A program made the position numbers and the translations under genes. From contig PFKL01000141.1 in the NCBI GenBank assembly GCA_002784245.1, forward strand, positions 1-5,426: a DNA stretch of 5,426 bases. The letters are read 5' to 3'. Of this stretch, positions 1 to 5,426 are shown in pieces. The notes under the pieces are model-generated. The model was given only the letters and a program-made list of their open reading frames with translations. It was not told where the DNA came from and ran no database searches. Numbering within the stretch: position 1 is the stretch's first letter; every line of letters starts with the position of its first letter. The DNA comes from Comamonadaceae bacterium CG_4_10_14_3_um_filter_60_75. Its GTDB lineage: Bacteria; Pseudomonadota; Gammaproteobacteria; Burkholderiales; Burkholderiaceae_C.

Positions 1-269
1 CCCCACAGCGACACATGATCCGGTATTTTTTCAGGCCAGCCTACCGCGCCAAAATAAATCGCATCATGGCCGCCAATCAGCTCTTTCCAGTTGTCGGGCA
101 GCATCTGTCCGTGCTTTTCATAGTAGTCCCAGCTGGCAAAGTCAAAATGGTCGAACTGCAGCGCGATGCCAAATTTATCAGCCGCCGCCTGCACCAAGCG
201 CAGACCTTCAGGCATCACTTCCTTGCCAATGCCATCGCCGGCGATCACTGCAATTTTTTGAACTGACAT
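1..269 (-). CDS. ttuC: Tartrate dehydrogenase / D-malate dehydrogenase (partial, N-terminal 89 codons)
   Basis: NAD-dependent, metal-dependent decarboxylating dehydrogenase of the isocitrate/isopropylmalate dehydrogenase superfamily, acting on tartrate and/or D-malate in the cytoplasm. The visible N-terminus has the dinucleotide-fold start IAVIAGDGIGKEV (residues 6-18), then FDFASWDYYEKHGQMLPDNW (42-61) and the family-typical YFGAVGWPEKIPDHVSLWG (72 to the edge). The GWP..PDH.SLWG stretch separates TtuC/DmlA from LeuB, which has GAVGGP at the equivalent place. The 3' part, with the catalytic Lys/Asp residues, lies outside the window. The start is the ATG at 269-267, preceded by AGGAAG six bases upstream. 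Only about 30 bp separate the start from a palindromic repeat, so any promoter lies in or beyond the repeat, or transcription comes from the upstream transporter gene. Substrate preference among tartrate, D-malate and related acids cannot be told from this fragment. Confidence 0.88.
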   Translation of the reverse strand, partial: MSVQKIAVIAGDGIGKEVMPEGLRLVQAAADKFGIALQFDHFDFASWDYYEKHGQMLPDNWKELIGGHDAIYFGAVGWPEKIPDHVSLW

Positions 270-275
270 ACGTTG

Positions 276-281
276 CTTCCT
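276..281 (-). promoter_or_regulatory. Ribosome binding site of the ttuC-like gene
   Basis: On the minus strand AGGAAG lies six bases upstream of the ATG at 269-267. This is a good Shine-Dalgarno match and fixes the start. It is the clearest ribosome binding site in the window; the other genes have weak ones. Confidence 0.7.
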
Positions 282-298
282 GAAATGGATTGATGTTA

Positions 299-414
299 AC
301 TGGGCTATGCGACCGGGCTTTGAGGTGCGAGGCGCGCGCCGACAGTCGCCCGGCACACTGCTCCTTTTGTTTCGCGCGTGTTCGTACCTCAAAACCGCAT
401 GCGCATAGCCCAGT
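299..414. repeat. Long imperfect palindromic repeat (MITE/REP-like)
   Basis: The outer 13 bases ACTGGGCTATGCG (299-311) reappear as an exact reverse complement at 402-414. The similarity continues inward to about 330 and 382, through TTTGAGGTGCGA versus TCGTACCTCAAA, giving arms of about 32 bp around a ~51-bp GC-rich centre. The arms could form a stem in transcripts of either strand. It sits between the 3' end of the transporter gene and the start of the ttuC-like gene, where it might act as a read-through barrier or simply be a resident element. No transposase is present. Resemblance to dispersed Comamonadaceae repeats is from memory only. Confidence 0.75.
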
Positions 415-428
415 CGCCATGCCGGGTT
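368..428 (-). repeat. Dispersed repeat, left copy (diverged pair with 5216-5276)
   Basis: Read on the minus strand, these 61 bases align without gaps to 5216-5276 on the plus strand, with about 50 of 61 identical by hand count. Shared blocks include AACCCGGCA, GCGACTGGG, TGCGGTTTTG and GAACACGCGCGA. The copy covers one arm of the 299-414 palindrome plus its outer flank. A 12-bp perfect palindrome, GTTCAGCTGAAC, follows at 426-437. The two copies lie in opposite orientation on either side of the uvrC-earP block. Confidence 0.75.
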
Positions 429-515
429 CAGCTGAACGCGCTTCTAACCACACCAAATAGGTCTGCATCACCCCCGTTGGCGGCAGTGTGGACTCAGATG
501 GACTGAAACTGTGGC

Positions 516-1397
516 TCAAGCCCGTGGCCGCCACACCACCAAGGCCACCCCGGCGGCGGTCAACAGTGTGCCCAAAATCGTGGTCAGCGTGATCAGCTCG
601 GCAAACAGCAGCCAGGCGATGAATGCAGTCACTGGCGGCACCAGGTACATCAGGCTGGTCACTGCCGCGGCCGCACCTTTTTGAATCAACAGGTACAGCA
701 ACGAGCTGCCGCCCAGCGTCAGCACCAGCACCGACCAGGCAATGGCACCAATCAACTCAGCATGCCAGTCAATGCCTTCTTGCTCAAGGGCAGCCAGCGG
801 CAAGGTCACCAGCAGTGCGGCCATCAGTTGCACGGTATTGGCGGTACGCACGTCACACGTGGTCACAAAGCGCTTCTGGTAAAGCGTGCCAATGGTGATG
901 CTCAGCAGCGCGCCGATGGCCAGCGACAGGTTGAGCAAATTGGCCTCGCCTCCGGTACCGAATTTGCGCGACACCACCATCACCAAACCGATCAAGCCCA
1001 GCACCAAGCCCAACCACTGGCGCGGCACGACGCGACTGCCGGTAGCGGCCAGCCACAGCGCGGTCAGCACCGGCTGCAAGCCCACAATCAAAGACGACAA
1101 ACCCGAGCCCATACCCAGCTTGACGGCTGCCCAGACCCCTCCCAAATAAAAAGCGTGCATGAAAACCCCGGTAACCGCCAGGTGCGCCCATTGATTGCGC
1201 CGCGCGGGCCACTTGACCCGTGCCAGGGTGATCCAAAGCAAAAAACAGACAATGGAAAAAACATAGCGCAACACGAGAAATTTGAAAGGCGGCGCATGGG
1301 GCATGCCATAGCGTGCAACGATGAAGCCGGTGCTCCAGATCAGCACAAACACAGCCGGCATGGCCCGGATCAGGGGCCGCTCAAGCGCCGCCGTCAT
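516..1397 (-). CDS. EamA/DMT-superfamily transporter, substrate unknown
   Basis: A 293-residue inner-membrane protein of the drug/metabolite transporter superfamily, the usual ~300-residue size with two EamA repeats (about 10-143 and 155-290). Ten hydrophobic segments can be read at roughly 10-29, 38-58, 72-91, 99-117, 126-143, 155-172, 186-204, 215-235, 243-264 and 271-289. Family-type features are the N-terminal PAVFVLIWSTGFIVARYG (14-31), a GL..LI.GLQPVLTAL stretch at 99-114, and YLVPPVTAFIAWLLFAE (251-267) in the second repeat. The ATG at 1397-1395 was chosen because it overlaps the pgsA stop as ATGA, which suggests translational coupling. The open frame continues upstream to 1496, but that extension lies entirely within pgsA, is polar and would disturb the topology. 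The Shine-Dalgarno signal is weak, which fits coupling. Substrates in this superfamily (amino acids, metabolites, drugs) cannot be predicted from the sequence. No clear intrinsic terminator follows. Confidence 0.88.
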   Translation of the reverse strand: MTAALERPLIRAMPAVFVLIWSTGFIVARYGMPHAPPFKFLVLRYVFSIVCFLLWITLARVKWPARRNQWAHLAVTGVFMHAFYLGGVWAAVKLGMGSGLSSLIVGLQPVLTALWLAATGSRVVPRQWLGLVLGLIGLVMVVSRKFGTGGEANLLNLSLAIGALLSITIGTLYQKRFVTTCDVRTANTVQLMAALLVTLPLAALEQEGIDWHAELIGAIAWSVLVLTLGGSSLLYLLIQKGAAAAVTSLMYLVPPVTAFIAWLLFAELITLTTILGTLLTAAGVALVVWRPRA

Positions 1398-1960
1398 TTC
1401 ACTCGTGACCGGATCTCGGGCAGCGCTTTTTGCAGGTAATAGACCATCGACCAGACGGTCATGACAGCGGCAATCCAGATCAGCCAGACACCCCACACAT
1501 GGGTGTCGATCAGGCCAAACAACTTGCCGTCATAGAGCAGAAACGGAATAGCCGTCATTTGCGCCGTGGTCTTGAGTTTACCGATCATGTGCACCGCCAC
1601 ACTTTTGGACGCGCCAATCTGCGCCATCCATTCACGCAAGGCAGAAATAGCGATCTCGCGCCCGATGATGATCAGTGCCACAAACACATCGGCGCGCCCC
1701 AGGTGCACCAGCACCAGCACACTGGCGCAGACCAAAAATTTGTCAGCCACCGGGTCCAGAAAAGCGCCAAACGCCGACACCTGGTTGAGCCGACGCGCCA
1801 GGTAGCCGTCGAGCCAGTCAGTGGCAGCAAACACCACAAACATGACCGTGGCGATCAGGTTGCGAGTGGCGGGCTCCAGCGGCAAATAGAACACCCCGAC
1901 GATCAGCGGGATCGCCACAATGCGCGCCCAGGTCATGAGGGTGGGGATGGTCCAGAACAT
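1394..1960 (-). CDS. pgsA: CDP-diacylglycerol--glycerol-3-phosphate 3-phosphatidyltransferase
   Basis: Inner-membrane enzyme that joins CDP-diacylglycerol and glycerol-3-phosphate to form phosphatidylglycerophosphate, the committed step to phosphatidylglycerol and cardiolipin. The CDP-alcohol phosphotransferase signature D-x2-DG-x2-AR-x8-G-x3-D-x3-D is complete: D48, D51-G52, A55-R56, G65, D69, D73. These residues hold the metal ions and act in catalysis. The remaining sequence is mostly hydrophobic helices. The length of 188 residues is close to the E. coli protein (182). The ATG at 1960 is preferred because MFWTIPTLMTWARI lines up with the E. coli start MQFNIPTLLTLFR. A GTG at 1987 would add nine residues and has a slightly better upstream AGG, so the start is not certain. 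The gene begins 42 bp after the uvrC stop, as in the widespread uvrC-pgsA arrangement, and its stop overlaps the transporter start. Confidence 0.95.
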   Translation of the reverse strand: MFWTIPTLMTWARIVAIPLIVGVFYLPLEPATRNLIATVMFVVFAATDWLDGYLARRLNQVSAFGAFLDPVADKFLVCASVLVLVHLGRADVFVALIIIGREIAISALREWMAQIGASKSVAVHMIGKLKTTAQMTAIPFLLYDGKLFGLIDTHVWGVWLIWIAAVMTVWSMVYYLQKALPEIRSRVK

Positions 1961-2002
1961 GATTGGATTGTGGCATGACCCAGCCACCGTGCCTGCAGGT
2001 TG

Positions 2003-3949
2003 TCAGTGCAGCGTCCGGTAAATTTCCTGCGCCAATTCATGCGAAATCCCCTCCACCGACGCAATGTCATCGGCCGAGGCCAGTGCGACACCGCGCACGC
2101 CGCCAAAACGCTGCAACAGCCGGGCCCGGCGCTTGGGGCCGATGCCGGGAATTTCCTCCAACTTGCCGCCGTCCATACGCACCTTGGCGCGCGCCGCGCG
2201 CATGCCGGTGATGGCAAAGCGGTGCGCCTCGTCACGAATCTGCGCCACCAGCATCAGCGCGGCCGAATCCTTGCCCAGGTAAACCTTCTCGCGGCCGTCG
2301 GCAAACACCAATTCTTCCAGGCCAATGCGTCGGCCCTCGCCTTTTTCCACACCGACGATCAGCGACAAGTCCAGCCCCAATTTTTCGAAAACCTCGCGCG
2401 CCATGCTGACCTGGCCTTTGCCGCCGTCGACCAACACCAGGTCGGGCAGGCGCCCGGTGCCGGGCGGCATCTCGCCGGTACGCTTGGCCTCGCTCAACAC
2501 TTCAGCCAGCTTGCCGTAGCGGCGTTCCAGCACCTGACGCATGGCGGCGTAATCGTCGCCGGGGGTGATGTCGGTGATCTTGTAGCGGCGGTATTCGGCG
2601 TTTTGCATCGCATGGTGGTGAAACACCACACACGAGGCTTGCGTCGATTCGCCCCCGGTGTGCGAGATGTCAAAGCACTCGATGCGCAATTCCTCCAGCG
2701 CATCGGGCAACACATCCAGCGCTTCGGCCAGTGCGCGTGTGCGCGCTTGCTGCGAGCCTTCTTCCGACAGCAGCCTGGCCAGTTGCAGGTTGGCATTGGT
2801 CTGCGCCATCTCCAGCCAGACGCGGCGTTGCTCGCGCGGAGCGTGCACCGCCGTCACCTTGATGCCGGTTTGCACGGTGAGCGCCTGCAGCAGGGCTTTG
2901 TCAACCGGATGGCTCACCACCAATGACGGCGGCACCGGCACGTTCAGGTAATGTTGGGCGATGAAGGCATCAAGCACCTGCGATTCGACCGAACGGGTGA
3001 AGCTCGCATCGGCCAGGCCATCATCATCGAGTGCCGCGTCAGCGCCGTCTTGCACCTGCACCGGGAAGTACGGCCGGTCGCCCAGGTGTCGCCCGCCACG
3101 CACCATGGCCAGATTGACGCAAGCGCGACCGCCCTGCACTTTCACCGCCAGAATGTCGACATCGCGATCGCTCACGTTGTCCACGCTTTGCTGGTGCAGC
3201 ACGTTCGACAACGCCGCCACCTGGTTGCGCAGCTCGGCGGCGTGTTCAAATTCGAGCCGTTCAGCGTGCGCCATCATGCGTGCCTCCAGCTCAGCCATCA
3301 CTTCGCGCGCGTCACCGTTCAAAAAGCGCTCGGCATCCGCCACCGCTTGTGCGTAGTCAGCCGCGCTGATGTGCCCCACGCAAGGCCCGCTGCAGCGCTT
3401 AATCTGGTGCAGCAGGCACGGCCGCGTGCGGTTGGCAAAGACCGAGTCTTCGCAGGTGCGCAGCTTGAAGACTTTTTGCATCAGCAAAATGGCCTCTTTG
3501 ACCGCCCACGCGCTGGGGTACGGGCCGAAGTAATGGTGTTTTTTCTCGACCGCGCCGCGGTAGTACGCCACACGCGGGAAATCGCCGCTGCTGATCTTGA
3601 CGTAGGGGTAGCTTTTGTCGTCGCGAAACAGGATGTTGTACTTGGGGTTGAGCGTCTTGATCAGGTTGTTTTCGAGCAGCAGCGCCTCGGCCTCGGAGCG
3701 CACCACGGTGGTCTCCAGCCGCACAATTTTGCTCACCATGTGGCCAATGCGCGTGCCGCCGTGGTTCTTCTGGAAATAGCTCGACACCCGCTTTTTCAGG
3801 TTGATGGCTTTGCCCACATACAGCACCTGGCCCTGCGCGTCAAAGTAGCGGTAGACACCGGGCAGCGCGGGCAGGCTGGCGACGTCACTGAGCAACTGCT
3901 CGGGGTGCTTGGCTGCAGGGACGGGTAAATTTTCAGGGGTGTCAGACAT
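2003..3949 (-). CDS. uvrC: UvrABC system protein C (excision endonuclease subunit)
   Basis: UvrC joins the UvrB-DNA complex at bulky lesions and cuts the damaged strand 3' and then 5' of the damage. All expected domains are present in 648 residues. The N-terminal GIY-YIG nuclease (about 26-105) has GVY at 31-33, Y44, K47, R54, E93 and N105. Four cysteines at 166, 178, 186 and 190 (spacing 12, 8, 4) match the proposed [4Fe-4S] ligands of E. coli UvrC. A UvrB-binding UVR segment lies near 213-250. The RNase H-like 5' nuclease domain has FDISH (D427), GDDYAAM (465-471), VDGGKGQ (D508) and RDEAHRFAI (H576). The C-terminal helix-hairpin-helix pair (about 598-648) starts at EEIPGIGPKRR. It is longer than E. 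coli UvrC (610), partly through an acidic stretch at about 298-318. The ATG at 3949-3947 lacks a good Shine-Dalgarno. Gene order continues into pgsA; earP is divergent. Confidence 0.98.
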   Translation of the reverse strand: MSDTPENLPVPAAKHPEQLLSDVASLPALPGVYRYFDAQGQVLYVGKAINLKKRVSSYFQKNHGGTRIGHMVSKIVRLETTVVRSEAEALLLENNLIKTLNPKYNILFRDDKSYPYVKISSGDFPRVAYYRGAVEKKHHYFGPYPSAWAVKEAILLMQKVFKLRTCEDSVFANRTRPCLLHQIKRCSGPCVGHISAADYAQAVADAERFLNGDAREVMAELEARMMAHAERLEFEHAAELRNQVAALSNVLHQQSVDNVSDRDVDILAVKVQGGRACVNLAMVRGGRHLGDRPYFPVQVQDGADAALDDDGLADASFTRSVESQVLDAFIAQHYLNVPVPPSLVVSHPVDKALLQALTVQTGIKVTAVHAPREQRRVWLEMAQTNANLQLARLLSEEGSQQARTRALAEALDVLPDALEELRIECFDISHTGGESTQASCVVFHHHAMQNAEYRRYKITDITPGDDYAAMRQVLERRYGKLAEVLSEAKRTGEMPPGTGRLPDLVLVDGGKGQVSMAREVFEKLGLDLSLIVGVEKGEGRRIGLEELVFADGREKVYLGKDSAALMLVAQIRDEAHRFAITGMRAARAKVRMDGGKLEEIPGIGPKRRARLLQRFGGVRGVALASADDIASVEGISHELAQEIYRTLH

Positions 3950-3976
3950 AGGGCGCTATTGTGGACAATCTGCTTC
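3950..3976. promoter_or_regulatory. Divergent uvrC/earP intergenic gap with a small palindrome
   Basis: Only 27 bp separate the two divergent start codons. The gap holds ATTGTGGACAAT at 3958-3969, two 5-base arms (ATTGT/ACAAT) around GG. TATTGT at 3957-3962 has a loose resemblance to a -10 box for earP, but no fitting -35 is visible. Neither gene has a convincing Shine-Dalgarno sequence here. At least one promoter must therefore lie inside the neighbouring coding sequence, or the transcripts have very short leaders. A role as operator or shared promoter is a guess. Confidence 0.3.
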
Positions 3977-5089
3977 ATGCAATGGGACATTTTTTGCCGT
4001 GTGATCGACAACTTTGGCGACATCGGCGTGTGCTGGCGGCTGGCCGTCAACCTGGCGCAACGCGGCCAGCAGGTACGCCTGTGGGTCGACGATGCCAGCG
4101 CGCTGACCTGGATGGTCCGCGATGATGTGCCCGGCGTGCAGGTGCTGCCTTGGCGCACGCCCTTTGATGCGCGCGGCATCATACCGGGCGACGTGCTGGT
4201 GGAGGCTTTCGGTTGCGAGATTGATCCTGAATTCATAGCTGCTTACGCAGGAAAAATAAGGGCTAGACGACAGAATTGCTTATGGATTAACCTGGAGTAT
4301 CTGAGTGCTGAACCGTTTGCCAGGCGCTGCCACGGCTTACCTTCCCCGGTGATGAGCGGCCCGGGCCGAGGTCTCGTCAAGCACTTTTTTTACCCCGGTT
4401 TCACCGCTGGCACCGGCGGTTTGCTGCGCGAGCCCGATTTATTGGCGCGCCAAGCCAGCTTCGACCGCGCCACCTGGCTGGCACAGCACGGCGTTGCTTG
4501 GCAGGGTGAGCGTCTGGTGTCGCTGTTTTGTTATGAACCTCGCGCCTTGCCGACGCTGCTGGCGCAGCTTGCGTGCGGCCCACAGCGCACCCGGTTGCTG
4601 GTCACACCGGGACGCGCCAGCGCTGCAGTACAGCATTTTATTCATGATAAAAATGGCAGCAAACCCTTACGGAATAAGCGCGAGCAGCTCTTGATTTCAT
4701 ATCTACCCACACTCTCGCAAGTCGACTATGACCACCTGTTGTGGGCGTGTGAACTGAATTTTGTGCGCGGTGAAGATTCGCTGGTACGCGCACTGTGGGC
4801 GGGCAAGCCCCTGGTTTGGCAGATCTATCCACAAACAGAGAAAGCACATCACGTCAAACTCGACGCCTGGCTCGATTGGCTTGATGCGCCCGCTTCGTTG
4901 CGCCTGACTCACGCACGCTGGAACGACACTTCAAGGTTTGGTGACCAGGAAAGTGTGGCCTTGTTCGACGAAGAAGCGCTGGCGCAATGGCAGCTCACCA
5001 TCTCCCGCGCCCGCGATCGGCTGCTGGGGCAAGACGACCTGGGGACACAGTTGATAGAGTTTGTTGGTCGACTGTCTGATTTTTCTTGA
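3977..5089 (+). CDS. earP: EF-P arginine rhamnosyltransferase EarP
   Basis: Inverting glycosyltransferase (GT-B fold, formerly DUF2331) that transfers rhamnose from dTDP-L-rhamnose to a conserved arginine of elongation factor P, activating it to rescue ribosomes stalled at polyproline. The 370-residue protein begins WDIFCRVIDNFGDIGVCWRL (3-22). D11 and D15 match the catalytic-region aspartates D13/D17 of the P. putida enzyme. The C-terminal nucleotide-sugar domain has LNFVRGEDSLVRALWAGKPL (260-279), with E266 of the RGEDS motif, and WQIYPQTEKAHHVKL (281-295). WINLEYLSAE (103-112) is also family-typical. The ATG at 3977 is chosen because it gives the usual N-terminus; an in-frame TTG at 3959 would add six residues. 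Two segments, residues 86-101 and 222-242, coincide with short dispersed repeats and look longer than I expect for homologues. The first is rich in rare codons (ATA, AGG, AGA, CGA). The frame stays open and the motifs are intact, so the enzyme is probably functional. efp is not in the window. Confidence 0.95.
   Translation: MQWDIFCRVIDNFGDIGVCWRLAVNLAQRGQQVRLWVDDASALTWMVRDDVPGVQVLPWRTPFDARGIIPGDVLVEAFGCEIDPEFIAAYAGKIRARRQNCLWINLEYLSAEPFARRCHGLPSPVMSGPGRGLVKHFFYPGFTAGTGGLLREPDLLARQASFDRATWLAQHGVAWQGERLVSLFCYEPRALPTLLAQLACGPQRTRLLVTPGRASAAVQHFIHDKNGSKPLRNKREQLLISYLPTLSQVDYDHLLWACELNFVRGEDSLVRALWAGKPLVWQIYPQTEKAHHVKLDAWLDWLDAPASLRLTHARWNDTSRFGDQESVALFDEEALAQWQLTISRARDRLLGQDDLGTQLIEFVGRLSDFS
4232..4277 (+). 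repeat. Short dispersed repeat inside earP, copy A
   Basis: Core blocks in order are AGCTGCT (4237-4243), CGC (4246-4248), TAAGGG (4257-4262) and CA at 4271-4272. The same blocks with the same spacing occur on the opposite strand at 4654-4689. It is AT-richer than its surroundings and encodes EarP residues 86-101 using ATA twice plus AGG, AGA and CGA, codons otherwise scarce in this gene. The pattern AGCTGCT-CGC-AAGGGCTAGA resembles intergenic repeats I recall from Comamonadaceae genomes; that is memory, not a search. Confidence 0.65.
4648..4700 (-). repeat. Short dispersed repeat inside earP, copy B (inverted relative to copy A)
   Basis: Read on the minus strand the blocks are AGCTGCT (4689-4683), CGC (4680-4678), TAAGGG (4669-4664) and CA (4655-4654), the same order and spacing as copy A. 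The core is 36 nt with 21 identical positions, all in blocks, while the spacers differ completely. It encodes EarP residues about 224-242, a hydrophilic stretch DKNGSKPLRNKREQ followed by LLISY. The reading frame is preserved through the element. The outer limits are approximate. Confidence 0.65.
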
Positions 5090-5168
5090 TGTGTCATTTT
5101 GAGAGATTGCAGCCGCACGCGGACCCCGGCGTGGCGACTCTGGCCCAACGCCCCTCCTACGAACGGGC

Positions 5169-5386
5169 GCGATTCAAAGTGATGTGGTCTCTCGACAAAC
5201 CACTACCTGACGCCAAACCCGGCACAGCGACTGGGTTATACGCCTGCGGTTTTGGGACGTGAACACGCGCGAGACAGGCAGTGCAGCGGGCGCAGGACCC
5301 GTAGCAAAGCGCATTGCCCGGCTGATTGGGGAAGCAATGTGATGTCAGCTGTACTCCACCAACTCCCCCACATCACTTTGAATCGC
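5169..5386. repeat. Module bounded by 19-bp perfect inverted repeats
   Basis: GCGATTCAAAGTGATGTGG at 5169-5187 recurs as an exact reverse complement at 5368-5386, bounding a 218-bp unit. No transposase or other coding sequence lies inside. Imperfect direct repeats flank it, CCCCTCCTAC (5151-5160) and CTCCCCCTAC (5386-5395), but the second overlaps the arm by one base and both are low-complexity, so they are not good evidence of a target duplication. It looks like a non-autonomous, MITE-like or composite intergenic element. Confidence 0.7.
5216..5276 (+). repeat. Dispersed repeat, right copy (diverged pair with 368-428)
   Basis: Aligns gap-free over 61 bases with the minus strand of 368-428, with about 50 of 61 identical. 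Weaker similarity continues for some 20 bases (GCAGTG, then GGGCG). Unlike the left copy, it is not followed by a matching inverted arm, so either it has lost the palindrome or the shared unit is only one arm. It lies inside the 5169-5386 module. Confidence 0.75.
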
Positions 5387-5426
5387 TCCCCCTACACACC
5401 CGAGCACGCTGCAAGCCACACCAAAA

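Larger units (their letters stand above)
5090..5426. other. 337-bp stretch with no convincing gene, rich in repeats
   Basis: No reading frame here has recognisable protein features or a good ribosome binding site. The stretch holds a weak GC-rich hairpin near 5112-5136 (CACGC/GCGTG core, no T-tract), a module bounded by 19-bp inverted repeats (5169-5386), and inside it a diverged copy of the 368-428 repeat. A 28-codon frame open to the right edge starts at 5342 but runs through the inverted-repeat arm and is probably not a gene. Confidence 0.7.

Noticed and set aside
1..269. 3-isopropylmalate dehydrogenase (LeuB)
   Set aside because: The GDGIG start is shared, but the YFGAVGWP..IPDHVSLW stretch fits tartrate/D-malate dehydrogenases rather than LeuB.
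270..515. tRNA genes, which often sit downstream of uvrC-pgsA in Proteobacteria
   Set aside because: No T-arm GGTTCGAAT-type sequence or cloverleaf was found on either strand in the gap.
208..534. 108-codon minus-strand reading frame between the transporter and the ttuC-like gene
   Set aside because: It overlaps both neighbours out of frame, runs through the palindromic repeat, has an arginine-rich composition typical of translated repeats, and lacks a good ribosome binding site.
681..1439. Long plus-strand frame opposite the transporter gene
   Set aside because: It lies antisense to the clear EamA protein and is rich in Gln, His and Arg, as expected from reverse reading of a GC-rich gene.
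2000..3928. Two long plus-strand frames (308 and 325 codons) antisense to uvrC
   Set aside because: uvrC has all its domains and catalytic residues. The antisense frames show no recognisable motifs and have composition typical of shadow frames.
3959..3976. TTG start for earP, six residues upstream
   Set aside because: EarP proteins begin close to the WDIFCRVIDNFGDIG motif, and the ATG at 3977 gives that N-terminus.
5112..5136. Possible rho-independent terminator after earP
   Set aside because: The stem is only about five base pairs plus a bulge and is not followed by a T-run.
5342..5426. 28-codon frame open to the right edge (MSAVLHQLPHITLNRS...)
   Set aside because: It has no clear protein similarity and runs through the inverted-repeat arm. 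It more likely reflects the repeat than a gene, although the true end lies outside the window.
5090..5426. Start of efp, the usual partner of earP
   Set aside because: No reading frame resembling the EF-P N-terminus is present. It may lie beyond the right edge.

Overview
The window looks like chromosomal DNA from a high-GC betaproteobacterium, most likely of the Comamonadaceae (Rhodoferax/Polaromonas-like). This rests on the uvrC-pgsA gene order, the style of the PgsA and EarP proteins, the presence of EarP, and short dispersed repeats that resemble ones I recall from that family. The taxonomic call is inference; no search was run.

Layout, left to right. (1) Positions 1-269, minus strand: the first 89 codons of a tartrate/D-malate dehydrogenase-type gene (ttuC/dmlA), running off the left edge. 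(2) 270-515: a short non-coding stretch dominated by a ~116-bp imperfect palindromic repeat. (3) 516-3949, minus strand: a compact block transcribed uvrC -> pgsA -> EamA/DMT transporter. pgsA begins 42 bp after uvrC, and the transporter start overlaps the pgsA stop in an ATGA. (4) 3950-3976: a 27-bp divergent gap holding a small palindrome. (5) 3977-5089, plus strand: earP, the EF-P arginine rhamnosyltransferase, which appears to carry two copies of a short dispersed repeat inside its reading frame. (6) 5090-5426: 337 bp without a convincing gene, holding a module bounded by 19-bp perfect inverted repeats and a diverged second copy of the repeat seen at 368-428.

Functions. UvrC is the dual-incision nuclease of nucleotide excision repair. 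PgsA makes phosphatidylglycerophosphate, the committed step to phosphatidylglycerol and cardiolipin. The EamA protein is a ten-helix transporter of unknown substrate, probably translationally coupled to PgsA. EarP moves rhamnose from dTDP-L-rhamnose onto a conserved arginine of elongation factor P, which relieves ribosome stalling at polyproline. The usual neighbour efp is not in the window.

I see no new defence, mobile or biosynthetic system. The most interesting signals are the repeats: two oppositely oriented copies tolerated in frame within earP, and a second repeat family in opposite orientation on both sides of the gene block.
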